Notes: generated by a model from the letters alone, not told the origin. 56,348 nt of DNA from Anaerobiospirillum sp. NML120448 (GCF_023050945.1 NZ_JALKIM010000018.1:1-56348); one strand, 5' to 3'; positions 35,590 through 44,962 are shown, numbered from the stretch's first letter. Translations and numbers: made by a program.

Positions 35590-36336
35590 ATGCGTTTCTT
35601 GGTAGATCTTCACACCCATACTGTTGCAAGCGATCATGCCTACAGCACTATCAACGATTATGTTTTACAAGCCCAGAAAAATGGCATTGCTATGTTTGCC
35701 ACCACAGATCATGGCCCTGATGTTCCTGACGCTCCTCATCCATGGCATTTTGGCAACTTACGTGTTATCCCTCATGTAGTAGATAATATTGCTATTTTAC
35801 GTGGTGTAGAGGCTAATTTACGTGCTGATGGCACTATTGATCTTGAAGACTACATTCTTGATCGTCTCGATATTGTATTAGCTGGTTTCCATCCAAGTTT
35901 AGATCCTACTACTGAGGCAGAGCACACTGAAATTGTTAAGAAAGTTATTGCCTCAGGTAAAGTAGATATCATTACTCACCTAGGAAATCCTAAGTATCCT
36001 GTAGATATTCGTGCTGTTTGCGAATGTGCTAAGGAACATAATGTAGCAATCGAGCTTAATTCCTCTTCTGGTATTAATACTCGTTTTGGTAGCCATGACA
36101 ATTGCGTCAAGGTAGCTAAGATGGCTAATGAGGTAGGTAATATTATTGCTTTAGGCTCAGATGCTCATGTTTGCTACTTCTTAGGTAACTTTAAGGAGGC
36201 AGAGCAGGTTATTGAAGAGGCTGGTATCCGTTATGATAAGGTAATCAATACTAGCCCTATGAAGGTATTAGACTTCTTAGAGTCCCGTGGTCACAAGCCA
36301 ATTGAGTCTTTACATAACCTCTTTACTCTTTACTAA
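35590..36336 (+). CDS. ycdX: PHP-domain phosphatase of the YcdX family
   Basis: 248 residues. It is a trinuclear-zinc PHP phosphatase. Metal motifs: DLHTHTVASDHAYST, TDHGPD, AGFHPSL, ITHLGNPKYPVD and ALGSDAH. The match to E. coli YcdX runs through the whole length, including HPWHFGNLRVIPHVVDNIAILRG (in parts) and FLESRGHKPI. The second ATG (35590) is chosen because GAGGAG abuts the first ATG at 35584 and is 6 nt from the second. The physiological substrate is not established. Confidence 0.9.
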   Translation: MRFLVDLHTHTVASDHAYSTINDYVLQAQKNGIAMFATTDHGPDVPDAPHPWHFGNLRVIPHVVDNIAILRGVEANLRADGTIDLEDYILDRLDIVLAGFHPSLDPTTEAEHTEIVKKVIASGKVDIITHLGNPKYPVDIRAVCECAKEHNVAIELNSSSGINTRFGSHDNCVKVAKMANEVGNIIALGSDAHVCYFLGNFKEAEQVIEEAGIRYDKVINTSPMKVLDFLESRGHKPIESLHNLFTLY

Positions 36337-36358
36337 AAATTTCTAATTTTTAATTAAT

Positions 36359-36397
36359 AGGCCTCACTATAAGTAATTATGGTGGGGCCTTTTGTTT
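36359..36397 (+). terminator. Terminator of the ycdX-type gene
   Basis: AGGCCTCACTAT pairs with ATGGTGGGGCCT with G-U pairs, followed by TTTTGTTT. Confidence 0.75.
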
Positions 36398-36747
36398 GGC
36401 TACCGCCAACCTTGTGAGCCTTAATATCTAAAATATTGGTAGCTAAGCTTTGCCCTGCATCACAAAACTACATAATAGTTAATATATTTTACTCAGCATC
36501 TAGAAATAGGATATAAAGTAGATAATTACAAGCTTGGCTTAGACCAAGAGACCAAACTGAATTTTATTGTCGCCCTTATTAGGTGCTTTTTGTATTGAGC
36601 TTAGAGGCGCAATTGGGTATTTTTATTAGGGATAAGTGCTTTTTTGAGAAAACACATGCTCTTACAGGTAAGCAATAGTTTTTAAAACTTTTAGCATGGC
36701 GCTTATGGGTAACTATTGTCGAAGGATTGTAAGTAATAAGGAAAGTC
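36398..36747. other. 350-bp spacer before the GNAT gene
   Basis: AT-rich. No frame, repeat or hairpin worth naming was seen apart from the AAGGAAA ribosome binding site at its end. Confidence 0.4.
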
Positions 36748-37296
36748 ATGGAACTACATCATTTTAGCCATAACATTCAGCTATGGAAAATGAATCAGCG
36801 ATATGCTCGTCATATTATGCGCCATCACGAAACCGAGCAATTTGGAGAATATACTTTTGCCACTGGCAAAGTTAAATACTTAAAAGAAATCCAAATTTTA
36901 CACTCACAGCTATTTCGTGTGCCTATGCTTAATTGGCTAGTATGGCTTTATCGCTTTAGATCTCCAGAGCTGGTTTCAGTGGTACTGGATAAAGAAGGTA
37001 AAGTAGTAGGATATGAGTGTTTCATGCTCAATGAAGGCGAAATTGAGCAACATATCTTACATGGCCTTTATGTGGGGGTTCATCCAAGTTTACAGGGTAA
37101 GGGTATTGCAACTGCATTACGTCGCTATTCTATTAAGACTTATGACTTTGGCAATTTAAATGCCCTTTCTACAGTATCTGATATGAACGATATTAAGGCT
37201 TTACGCTCAGCTCAAAAGGCTGGCTATGGTATTGAAAAGCAAGCATTAAAACCACCAGGGCATTACCTGGTCAAACATTTAACCTTAGGCCGATAA
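36748..37296 (+). CDS. GNAT-family N-acetyltransferase
   Basis: 182 residues. The acetyl-CoA site is clear: HGLYVGVHPSLQGKGIATALRRYS (motif A, Q-x-x-G-x-G/A) near 110-130, preceded by VVGYECFMLNEGEIEQH. An N-terminal ~65 residues with HNIQLWKMNQRYARHIMRHHE and a hydrophobic MLNWLVWLYRF is not part of the core fold. Nothing beside it gives the substrate; ettA downstream is convergent. AAGGAAA supports the start. Confidence 0.78.
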   Translation: MELHHFSHNIQLWKMNQRYARHIMRHHETEQFGEYTFATGKVKYLKEIQILHSQLFRVPMLNWLVWLYRFRSPELVSVVLDKEGKVVGYECFMLNEGEIEQHILHGLYVGVHPSLQGKGIATALRRYSIKTYDFGNLNALSTVSDMNDIKALRSAQKAGYGIEKQALKPPGHYLVKHLTLGR

Positions 37297-37305
37297 TGTT
37301 TTGAT

Positions 37306-37350
37306 GCTAAAAAAAGCGCCGCTCCTTTAATTAGGAGGGCGCTTTTTTTA
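37306..37350. terminator. Bidirectional terminator between the GNAT gene and ettA
   Basis: AAAAAAAGCGCC-CTCCT pairs with AGGAG-GCGCTTTTTTT. It serves both convergent genes. Confidence 0.92.
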
Positions 37351-37373
37351 TGAAGTTTAGATAGTTCTAACTA

Positions 37374-39038
37374 TTACTTAGAAACTTTCTTGAACTTGAG
37401 ACGGTGTGGTTGAGCTTCCTCACCTAATTCTTTCTTCTTCCAGGCCTCATACTCAGTATAGTTGCCCTCAAAGAAGCGTACTTGACCCTCATCACCGTAG
37501 TCTAAGATGTGGGTAGCAATACGATCTAAGAACCAGCGATCGTGGGAAATAACCATAGCAGAGCCTGGGAACTCTAATAAGGCATTCTCAAGAGCACGTA
37601 AGGTTTCAACATCAAGATCGTTAGTAGGCTCGTCTAACAATAATAAGTTACCACCAACTTGGAGTAACTTAGCTAATTGTAAACGACCACGCTCACCACC
37701 AGATAAATCACCTACGCGCTTTTGCTGATCGGTGCTCTTAAAGTTGAAGCGACCAATATAAGCACGAGATGGGATCTCGTAAGTACCGATTCTTAAGATA
37801 TCCTGGCCGTGTGAAATTTCCTCGAATACAGTATTGTCGTCATTCATTTCATCACGGAACTGCTCTACATAGGCAGTTACTACGGTATCGCCTAACTTAA
37901 TCTCACCTGAATCTGGCTTCTCAATACCAGTAATCATGCGGAATAAGGTGGACTTACCAGCACCGTTAGGGCCGATAATACCAACGATAGAGCCCTTTGG
38001 TAAGGTGAAAGAGAGATTATCGATTAATACCTGATCGTCATAGGACTTACAAAGGTTCTTAACCTCTAATACTGAATCACCTAAACGTGGCCCAGGTGGA
38101 ATGTATAACTCGTTGGTTTCGTTACGACGTTGGTACTCTACAGAAGAAAGCTCCTCAAAGCGGCTTAAACGGGCCTTGGACTTAGCCTGACGGCCACGAG
38201 CGCCTTGACGAACCCACTCAAGCTCACGCTCAATAGAGCGGCGGCGTGCGCTTTCAGTGTTTTCTTCAATTTGTAGACGTTGGTCTTTTTGCTCAAGCCA
38301 GCTTGAGTAGTTACCCTGCCAAGGAATACCCTCACCACGGTCTAACTCTAAGATCCAACCAGCTACGTTATCAAGGAAGTAACGATCGTGGGTTACAGCA
38401 ACTACAGTACCTGGATATTGATGTAAGAATTGCTCTAACCAGTCTACAGACTCAGCGTCTAAGTGGTTGGTAGGCTCGTCTAATAAGAGCATATCAGGAC
38501 GCTCTAATAATAAACGGCATAAAGCAACACGACGACGCTCACCACCTGATAACACCTTAATTTGGCGATCAAAGTTTGGTAGACGTAAAGCATCAGCAGC
38601 TCTATCAATCTGGCTATCTAAATTGTGGCCATCATGAGCCTGAATAATAGCCTCAAGCTTAGCTTGCTCTTTAGCTAATGCGTCAAAGTCAGCATTTTCG
38701 TCAGCGTAGGCAGCATATACCTCGTCTAAACGAACTAAGGCATCATTTACCTCACCGAAAGCCTCTTGAATGACTTCCTTTACAGTCTTTTCTGGGTCGA
38801 GCTTTGGCTCTTGAGGTAGATAGCCAATCTTAATACCAGGTTGTGGACGTGCCTCACCCTCATAATCTTGGTCAACACCAGCCATGATCTTAATTAAAGT
38901 GGATTTACCAGCACCATTAAGACCTAAAACACCAATTTTGGCACCAGGAAAGAAAGACAAAGAAATGTTATTTAAGATCTGTCTCTTAGGGGGCACAACT
39001 TTGCCCACACGATTCATAGTAAAAATGAATTGAGCCAT
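37374..39038 (-). CDS. ettA: Energy-dependent translational throttle protein EttA
   Basis: ABC-F ATPase that binds the ribosomal E site and gates the first elongation step by ATP/ADP ratio. 554 residues, against 555 in E. coli. Two ABC cassettes: Walker A GLNGAGKST and GPNGAGKST, signatures LSGGERRRVALCRLLLE and LSGGERGRLQLAKLL, Walker B LLLDEPTNHLD and LLLDEPTNDLD. The arm insertion and the P-site linker ELEWVRQGARGRQAKSKARL are present. N-terminal MAQFIFTMNRVGKVVPPKR is typical of EttA rather than Uup or YheS. Confidence 0.97.
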   Translation of the reverse strand: MAQFIFTMNRVGKVVPPKRQILNNISLSFFPGAKIGVLGLNGAGKSTLIKIMAGVDQDYEGEARPQPGIKIGYLPQEPKLDPEKTVKEVIQEAFGEVNDALVRLDEVYAAYADENADFDALAKEQAKLEAIIQAHDGHNLDSQIDRAADALRLPNFDRQIKVLSGGERRRVALCRLLLERPDMLLLDEPTNHLDAESVDWLEQFLHQYPGTVVAVTHDRYFLDNVAGWILELDRGEGIPWQGNYSSWLEQKDQRLQIEENTESARRRSIERELEWVRQGARGRQAKSKARLSRFEELSSVEYQRRNETNELYIPPGPRLGDSVLEVKNLCKSYDDQVLIDNLSFTLPKGSIVGIIGPNGAGKSTLFRMITGIEKPDSGEIKLGDTVVTAYVEQFRDEMNDDNTVFEEISHGQDILRIGTYEIPSRAYIGRFNFKSTDQQKRVGDLSGGERGRLQLAKLLQVGGNLLLLDEPTNDLDVETLRALENALLEFPGSAMVISHDRWFLDRIATHILDYGDEGQVRFFEGNYTEYEAWKKKELGEEAQPHRLKFKKVSK

Positions 39039-39228
39039 ATCATCCTCAAGTTAAAAACAATACTGGCAATTTTAGCAAGTTAAGCTTATTTAAGCTAGGA
39101 ATAAAGACTAAAGCCCACTCAATCTCAGGATAAATATCTTTGCCGCAATAGCAAATTAAGAAAGTAAACATAAGATAAGATTAAACAACAAAGCCCTTAT
39201 TTAAGCCATTTGCCTGGGGCTTTTAGTG

Positions 39229-39245
39229 TTGGCACAAATAGTGCA
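39229..39245 (+). promoter_or_regulatory. Candidate sigma-54 promoter of the flagellin gene
   Basis: TTGGCAC, then AAATA, then GTGCA. The GG (-24) and GC (-12) dinucleotides are exactly 12 bp apart, as required. It lies about 190 bp before the flagellin ATG, consistent with FlrA/FlrC-type control in polar flagellates. Confidence 0.55.
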
Positions 39246-39338
39246 TAGCTTAAGATAAGCGATTCAAGATAACAAATCTTGCCGCTTATTCAAAATTGCG
39301 ATAAATACGCCCATGAATTAAGAGAAATTAAAGAGATT

Positions 39339-39410
39339 ATTAGACTGCGGTCTAATAAAGAGAGAGAGAGAAAACATAGTTCTCATGGGCTCATCGCTTT
39401 AAAGCGATGA
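39339..39410 (+). ncRNA. Flagellin 5' leader with two hairpins
   Basis: ATTAGAC, loop TGCG, GTCTAAT at 39339-39356, and a 20-nt perfect palindrome TCATCGCTTTAAAGCGATGA at 39391-39410. Between them is an AGAGAGAG tract. The second ends only 21 nt from the start codon and could influence mRNA stability or ribosome access. Confidence 0.5.
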
Positions 39411-39431
39411 AACGAAATGGAGTTTAAGGAA

Positions 39432-40373
39432 ATGGCTTTATTTATTAATACCAATATTTCATCTTTGTATGCTCAACGTGCTGCTCAACGTGCTAATGAC
39501 TCTTTAGACGTTTCTTACCAAAGATTATCCTCTGGCCTTCGCATTAATAAGGCAAAGGATGATGCAGCAGGTATTCAGGTAGCCAACAATCTTACTACCC
39601 AGTTAGACGGCTTAACCCAAGGCAATCGTAATACTCAGGATGCTTTAGCTTTCTGCCAAACCATTGAAGGCGCATTGGACGAAGTAACCAATATGCTCCA
39701 GCGTATTCGTACTTTATCTGTTCAATCAGCTAACGGTACCAATACCGAGCAAGACCGCAAGGCCTTACAAGTAGAGGTTAATGCTTTAGCTGATGAAATC
39801 CAGCGTATCGCTGAGGACACCACCTTTGCTGGCGCTGATGTGCTCAATGGCCGTGCAGGTATCTCTACCTTCCAATTAGGTGCCGATCCTTCTTCTATCG
39901 TAAAGATTGATCTTACCCAAGCTATGGACGTAACTGGCATTGCTGCTTTAGCCGCCAAGTACTCTGGTGCAACTTTCGATTACGATGCTAATGGCGATGG
40001 TCAGATTGGTCAAAATGAAAAATTAAAGTATTCTGATATCTTTCAGAACAACCATGGCAACACTCCAGGCATCAATATTTCTACTGCTGAGAATGCTCAG
40101 AAAACTTTAGCTGGTATTGATGGCATGATTAACGCCATTAACCGCAAGCGTGCTGAGCTTGGTGCTTTACAAAATCGTTTTGAGGCTACTGTACGTAACC
40201 AAGATTCTATTAAGGAAAATGTTGCCTCTTCACGTGCTACTATCCGTGATACTGACTTTGCCGAAGAGACTGCTAACTTAACTCAGCAGAACATTATTCA
40301 GCAGGCAACTGCAACTATTCTTACTCAAGCTAACCAGCGTCCACAAGTAGCTTTAAACTTATTAAACCGTTAA
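39432..40373 (+). CDS. Flagellin with EF-hand-like loop in its central region
   Basis: 313 residues. The N-terminal D0/D1 half is MALFINTNISSLYAQRAAQR, with LSSGLRINKAKDDAAGIQVA. The C-terminal half has ATVRNQDSIKENVASSRATI, DTDFAEETANLTQQNIIQQA and LNLLNR. The short central segment (about 160-220) contains DANGDGQIGQNE at 185-196, which fits all canonical EF-hand loop positions (D1, N3, D5, G6, I8, E12). The ATG at 39432 is used because GGAG lies 9 nt upstream and flagellins begin MAL-x-INTN; an ATG 15 nt earlier exists. One flagellin gene is seen, with its own terminator. It fits motX at the other end of the window. Confidence 0.94.
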   Translation: MALFINTNISSLYAQRAAQRANDSLDVSYQRLSSGLRINKAKDDAAGIQVANNLTTQLDGLTQGNRNTQDALAFCQTIEGALDEVTNMLQRIRTLSVQSANGTNTEQDRKALQVEVNALADEIQRIAEDTTFAGADVLNGRAGISTFQLGADPSSIVKIDLTQAMDVTGIAALAAKYSGATFDYDANGDGQIGQNEKLKYSDIFQNNHGNTPGINISTAENAQKTLAGIDGMINAINRKRAELGALQNRFEATVRNQDSIKENVASSRATIRDTDFAEETANLTQQNIIQQATATILTQANQRPQVALNLLNR

Positions 40374-40477
40374 TAAGAACAGAATTTCTCATAATTTCTT
40401 TAGACTCTCATTAGGCATGGGATCTAGAGTAGCTACTAAAGTTCTCTTAATTTAGTGGCATTGGATGCTATGCCAAC

Positions 40478-40514
40478 AAAAAACCACCAAGTTAACACCT
40501 GGTGGTTTTTTTAT
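40478..40514 (+). terminator. Terminator of flagellin
   Basis: AAAAAACCACCA, 10-nt loop, TGGTGGTTTTTTT. It probably also serves the convergent antiporter gene. Confidence 0.92.
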
Positions 40515-40535
40515 ATATGCACAAGCCATTAGTTT

Positions 40536-41519
40536 CTAATGGCTAGTTGCAAAGAAGGCTGTGCTTATTAAATATACAGTGTAGGCAATATAGCTAAGTA
40601 ATAGTAGCGCACCTTCAAAGCGATTAATGCGAGCTTTACCCTTTTTGCCTAAGGCAAAGATTAATAGGGCCACAGTTAAAGCGCACATTACAGTGACATC
40701 TCGAGTTAATACCTCAAAAGACACTTCCATTGGCGCAATAGAGCCTGCAATACCTACCACAGCTAAGGTATTAAAAAGATTGGATCCAATAATATTACCC
40801 AGCGCAATATCATGCTCATTTTTAATGGCGGCAATAATTGATGAGGCAAGCTCAGGTAGTGAAGTTCCTACGGCAACAATGGTAAGTCCAATAATTAAAT
40901 CACTAATGCCTAAAGCATGAGCTATTTCTACAGCGCCCCATACCAACATACGAGAGCTAACAATCAAGAGCACTAAACCTAATACTAGCCACATAATAGC
41001 TTTTGGCAAGGACATGCTGCTCTCTTGAGCGTCTTGGGTGTCTTGGGCATCTTGAGGGGCATGATTTTTCTTTTTGAGCTCTTGGTAAATGGTGGTGCCC
41101 ATAATCAAAGCAAAGACAGCTAATAAGATAATGGCATCAAGGCGAGTTAGCTCACCATCATAGATTTGCCAGGCAGCCATGGCACTAATAGCTAATAAAA
41201 TAGGTAATTCTTTACGTACCACTTGGCTAGAAACAGCAATTGGGCTAATTAAGGCAGTAAAGCCAAGAATAAGACCTATATTAGTAATATTTGATCCATA
41301 AGCGTTGCCAAGAGCAATACCAGGATTACCCGCAGTTGCCGCCAGTGCTGAAACTACCATCTCAGGAGCTGATGTTCCAAAGCCTACAATGATAATTCCA
41401 ATGAGCAGTGAGGGCATACCAAAATAGCGTGCGGTCGCAGCAGAACCATCTACAAAGCGATCGGCACTCCAAACCAATAAAATAAGGCCAGCAATAATGG
41501 CCGCAATAGGCAAAAGCAT
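40536..41519 (-). CDS. yrbG: Calcium/sodium antiporter of the YrbG (CaCA) family
   Basis: Inner-membrane cation exchanger, 327 residues, about ten transmembrane segments. Both alpha repeats are present: GFGTSAPEMVVSALAA with LGNAYGSNITNIGLILG, and AVGTSLPELASSIIAA with LGNIIGSNLFNTLAVVG. The central loop is a Gln/Asp repeat (APQDAQDTQDAQESS) at about 150-165, coded by short tandem repeats. Signal for the start: GAGGT a few bases upstream of ATG 41519. E. coli yrbG lies by the kds genes; here it does not. Confidence 0.9.
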   Translation of the reverse strand: MLLPIAAIIAGLILLVWSADRFVDGSAATARYFGMPSLLIGIIIVGFGTSAPEMVVSALAATAGNPGIALGNAYGSNITNIGLILGFTALISPIAVSSQVVRKELPILLAISAMAAWQIYDGELTRLDAIILLAVFALIMGTTIYQELKKKNHAPQDAQDTQDAQESSMSLPKAIMWLVLGLVLLIVSSRMLVWGAVEIAHALGISDLIIGLTIVAVGTSLPELASSIIAAIKNEHDIALGNIIGSNLFNTLAVVGIAGSIAPMEVSFEVLTRDVTVMCALTVALLIFALGKKGKARINRFEGALLLLSYIAYTVYLISTAFFATSH

Positions 41520-41669
41520 AAATACCTCAATAGAGAAAAGATAGATGCGTTGTGTAGCTTAGATTTTAATGCAAATTAGGCAGGATGTTGTATGAGATAA
41601 AAATGCAAACAGGCCTCAAATTGGACGGGCTAACGTGCAAAATGAGGCCTGCTCTTAGAAATCTAGATT

Positions 41670-42034
41670 TGGTGGAGGTGGTGGGATTTGAACCCACGTC
41701 CCAAAAGGCTCTACCGTTGGTACTACATGCTTAGACTTCTCTTTGATCTTAGTACTGGCTGCGGAGAGTCACGCCACCGAGTACCCAGCTTGATAAAAAA
41801 TTTAATGCTTCCACCTCAAGCGGGGCTTCCACACGAGCTAGTGAAGAAACTGACACCAGATTTGCTAAGCGACACTAGCAGGGCATTAGCTCTGATGGCC
41901 TTACGCAGTGTTTTAAGCTGCTAAAGCGTAGTTTTCGTCGTTTGCGACTATTTTAATGGACTTTTAGCGAGGCAATCCGCCCTCGACATGCACCTCAGGC
42001 TCGGCAACTTCCGGTCGAATCCAGAATCACCCCC
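41670..42034 (-). ncRNA. ssrA: Transfer-messenger RNA (tmRNA)
   Basis: 365 nt on the minus strand. It begins GGGGGTGATTCTGGATTCGAC and ends in a T arm (GGGTTCAAATCCC) and CACCTCCACCA. The acceptor GGGGGTG pairs with CACCTCC. The tag frame at 41913-41945 reads ANDENYALAA then TAA, the same tag as E. coli. smpB is not next to it. Confidence 0.97.
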
Positions 42035-42223
42035 TAAAGTAGCTTGATTATATGGCAAATAGTAGGTATTTTGCAATAAGAATTTTTTTGCGAAAAACCA
42101 ATATGATTAATTTTGTACAAGGATCCAAAAGATCTTATTAAGCTCATATAATAAGAAATTGTTGTCTTAAGGTTTTTCTATAGCTTATCAAGCAAAGTTG
42201 AGTGGCATTTTTGAGGTTGGAAC

Positions 42224-43276
42224 ATGGCGGATTTAAGCTTAAAGCAGGTGTTTTATAAAGTTATTTTAGGGGCAAGTCTAGGCTTGTCTTTAGGTGCTTT
42301 AAGTGCTTGTTCTGTAGTAAGTGATGAGGTAAATGTCTTTACTCCAGCTTTAAATTCAAAGTTTTCTATTCCTAGTGATGAGATCATATTAGTAACACCT
42401 GATGTTATTGAGCGTGAACAATATCAAATGTTAATTACTCAATTTACTCAGGCTTTAGGTAAAGAAAACTTAACTCATGAGCAAAAGGCCCAAATACTCT
42501 ATCAATTAGGCATTATTTACGATCGCTTAGGATTGGATGTAACAGCCCGCAATATGTTCCTAAGCTCCCTTATCGAAGTGCCAGATTATGCTCAAGCCTA
42601 TAATTTCTTAGGTATTTACTTAGCTAGTGCTGAGCGTTTTGCTGATGCTTACGATGCTTATGACTCGGTTTTAGAGTTAGATCCTGATGAGAAGTATGCC
42701 TACTTTAATCGTGGCATTGCCCTTTACTATGGAGATAGAGCTAAATTAGCTATTAGTGATTTAGAAAAGTTTTACTCTTTTGACCACAATGATCCTTTCC
42801 GTATGGCTTGGTTATACATTGCAGAGCGTCAGGCCTATGGTAAAGACTATGCTTTAGAGCATTTAGCTAAGCGTAGAGCTGCTGTGGATAAGGAAGTGCC
42901 TTGGGGCTTAGAGGTGCTTGATTTCTTAGCAGGAGATATTAGCTCTCAAACATTGATTCAGGATCTTAAAGAGGCCGATATTGATAAGGTAGAGCGAGCC
43001 CGCCGTCTTTGTGAAGCCTATTTTTATATGGCTAAAGATGCCGCTTTTGATGGTCAATATAAGAGAGCCTATGATCTTTTCCATTTATGCGCTGCTACCA
43101 ATGTAACTGGCTATTTAGAATATCGCTATGCTCTTATGGAAATCATGCGTTTTGAGCGTCAAGAACTAGTAGCCAAAAGCGATCAAAAAGCTATCGAGCA
43201 GCAAAATTTAAAAGACAAACTCCTCAAAGACCAAGCTAAAGATGTCCTAAAGAAATTTGAGGCCCTAAAAAAGTAA
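42224..43276 (+). CDS. nlpI: TPR lipoprotein NlpI
   Basis: Outer-membrane lipoprotein adaptor that scaffolds peptidoglycan hydrolases and Prc. 350 residues, longer than E. coli (294). Lipobox LSAC near residue 29. TPR units: ILYQLGIIYDRLGLDVTARN, YNFLGIYLASAERFADAYDA, then SVLELDPDEKYAYFNRGIALYYGDRAKLA (read in parts), and DPFRMAWLYIAE. The YEYRYAL-like LEYRYALMEI block near the end is also shared. The extra length is a charged C-terminal helix (LKDKLLKDQAKDVLKKFEALKK, in part). GAGG precedes the ATG. Confidence 0.9.
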   Translation: MADLSLKQVFYKVILGASLGLSLGALSACSVVSDEVNVFTPALNSKFSIPSDEIILVTPDVIEREQYQMLITQFTQALGKENLTHEQKAQILYQLGIIYDRLGLDVTARNMFLSSLIEVPDYAQAYNFLGIYLASAERFADAYDAYDSVLELDPDEKYAYFNRGIALYYGDRAKLAISDLEKFYSFDHNDPFRMAWLYIAERQAYGKDYALEHLAKRRAAVDKEVPWGLEVLDFLAGDISSQTLIQDLKEADIDKVERARRLCEAYFYMAKDAAFDGQYKRAYDLFHLCAATNVTGYLEYRYALMEIMRFERQELVAKSDQKAIEQQNLKDKLLKDQAKDVLKKFEALKK

Positions 43277-43329
43277 GCAAGTAAGCATGCATGTTTACTG
43301 CTTAATGCCTGTTAGGACTGGCATTAAGA

Positions 43330-43515
43330 TGGTTGCTTAGGCTGGCAACAAGTTGCCAGCGCCAGCGCCAGTACCAGCTTATGCTCTAGATTAAGCTCTG
43401 GCTCTAGCTAGTACTAAGAGGGCCTTTAGGGCTTGTGGTGCGTGCAGGGCCTGGCATGCATAACAGCGCCATCTGGGCAAGATAGGCTGGCAGGGCCTTT
43501 AGGGGCTGGTAGGGG
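43330..43515. repeat. GC-word low-complexity patch 6
   Basis: Between convergent nlpI and the LacI-type gene. GGCAACAAGTTGCC palindrome, GCCAGCGCCAGCGCCAG tandem, GCTCTGGCTCTAGC, and GGCCTTTAGGG twice. Non-coding. Confidence 0.6.
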
Positions 43516-43520
43516 GTGCC

Positions 43521-44618
43521 TTAAGCTTGGCTGCTTTTGTCTACACATAGTTGAGGTCTTAATAGACGGGCTTCAACATTATCTGAGTATTTATGCTCAA
43601 TACGATCTATTAGGCGATTAATGGCTAAATCAGCTGCCTTAACTAAAGGATGGGTTAAAGAAGGCATCTTATAAGGCAAGATAGAAATCCAATCAGGGTT
43701 ATCAAAGGTAAATACCTTTAAATCTTTATTAACCTCAAGTCCCTGATCATAAAAGCCTTGCACAATACCAGCTGCAATGGAGTGGTTAGCTGCAATAAAG
43801 CCATCAATAGGATTTTGCCCTGTGATCTTAGCAGGGTTATCACTACTCTCAAGCAAAAGCTGCGCTACCTCTTTATTTAAGTCTGAGCCTATTTCTTCTA
43901 CAGAGAAATTCTTATTACTCTCAATAATGGTATTAGTAAGTTTGCGGGCACCATCAATTAAATCTTGAGCATTTACTCCTTTAATAAAGTAAGAATTGTA
44001 CTCAAGCTCTTGAGAGCAGTTTAAGAGTGCTAAATGACGTGATTTAAAAGATGAAATACGGTCGATATTGCCAAAGATAACACTAAGATGTTTACAGCCT
44101 TGCTCCTTTAAATAGGAAGTAGCCATTTGCATAGCTGCGGTGTCATCCATTCTAAATTCATCATTCTTACAAGTTGAGGTGGAGCGGTCTAATTCCACTA
44201 CTGGAATATGATTAAAGTGATCCAGTAAAGAGGCTGTGGTAGAGGATGGAATAATAACCACACCACAAACATTGAGTACTAAAAGACGCTCGATTGACTC
44301 ACGCTCTTTAGTGCGACTTTCATCAGTGGAAAGCAGTACAGGGAAATAACCTCTTTTAAAAGCTATGTCCTGCATAATGTTGGCAGCTTGAGCAATGAGG
44401 CTGTCGCACAAATCATTTACTACAATACCAATAGTCTTAGATTGTTGCTTTCGTAAATTGCGAGCTGAAATATTTGGATGGTAGCCTGTTTCTTTGATGT
44501 AGTTGAGAATCTTTTGGCGTGTTTTGGCTGCAACCTTATCAGGTGCTGATATGGCGCGAGACACAGTAGATGGGGCTACGTTCAGCTTACGAGCAATATC
44601 AATTAAAGACTCAGGCAT
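43521..44618 (-). CDS. LacI-family repressor of the adjacent sugar regulon
   Basis: 365 residues. The N-terminal HTH is LIDIARKLNVAPSTVSRAIS at about 4-23, with the hinge helix region KETGYHPNISARNLRKQQSKTIGIVV. The periplasmic-binding-type sensor domain runs from 60 to the end and has a long insertion around 200-260. ATG 44618 is chosen because GGAGAG lies 10 nt upstream; a TTG 21 nt earlier is inside that site. It is divergent from the ABC transporter, with an operator-like palindrome beside its own start (autoregulation). The inducer is probably the transported sugar or an early metabolite. Confidence 0.9.
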   Translation of the reverse strand: MPESLIDIARKLNVAPSTVSRAISAPDKVAAKTRQKILNYIKETGYHPNISARNLRKQQSKTIGIVVNDLCDSLIAQAANIMQDIAFKRGYFPVLLSTDESRTKERESIERLLVLNVCGVVIIPSSTTASLLDHFNHIPVVELDRSTSTCKNDEFRMDDTAAMQMATSYLKEQGCKHLSVIFGNIDRISSFKSRHLALLNCSQELEYNSYFIKGVNAQDLIDGARKLTNTIIESNKNFSVEEIGSDLNKEVAQLLLESSDNPAKITGQNPIDGFIAANHSIAAGIVQGFYDQGLEVNKDLKVFTFDNPDWISILPYKMPSLTHPLVKAADLAINRLIDRIEHKYSDNVEARLLRPQLCVDKSSQA

Positions 44619-44653
44619 AGCAGATACACTCTCCAACAATAAGATTAGCTATT

Positions 44654-44669
44654 ATGCAAACATTAGCAT
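44654..44669. promoter_or_regulatory. LacI-type operator 1
   Basis: ATGCAAACATTAGCAT, an imperfect palindrome of the LacI/GalR class, 36 bp upstream of the repressor start. It differs from operator 3 at one base. Confidence 0.65.
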
Positions 44670-44933
44670 TAAGTCCAGATTAAGAGCAATAGTTGTTAGT
44701 GCCAATCTCGAACTACTAAGATAATTGTATCAGACCTAGTTAGGTCTCTTTATAACCTAAAATCATAGCAACGTTAGCTTAACTTTTGCAGTTTTGCGGA
44801 GGCTTGTAGGGCTCAATGCTGCTATGTTAATAGCCATTTTACTAAAAATAACTACTAATTATTTAAAAACATTTGGCTTAGATATGAGAAGTTAGACAAT
44901 TTTAACAACACCTTAATAAAATGTGATCTGCGC

Positions 44934-44962
44934 TTGAATAATTGCAATCGTTTGCAAAATAT
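44934..44962 (+). promoter_or_regulatory. Transporter promoter with LacI-type operator 2
   Basis: TTGAAT (44934-44939), 17 bp, AAATAT (44957-44962). The palindrome TTGCAATCGTTTGCAA at 44942-44957 fills the spacer, so bound repressor would block RNA polymerase directly. Confidence 0.65.

Noticed and set aside
41600-41615. TGCAAACAGG as a further LacI-type operator
   Set aside because: Only one half-site is present; there is no second half at the right distance.
41688-41924. 78-codon frame inside the tmRNA
   Set aside because: The region is ssrA on the other strand; the only translated part there is the ten-residue tag.
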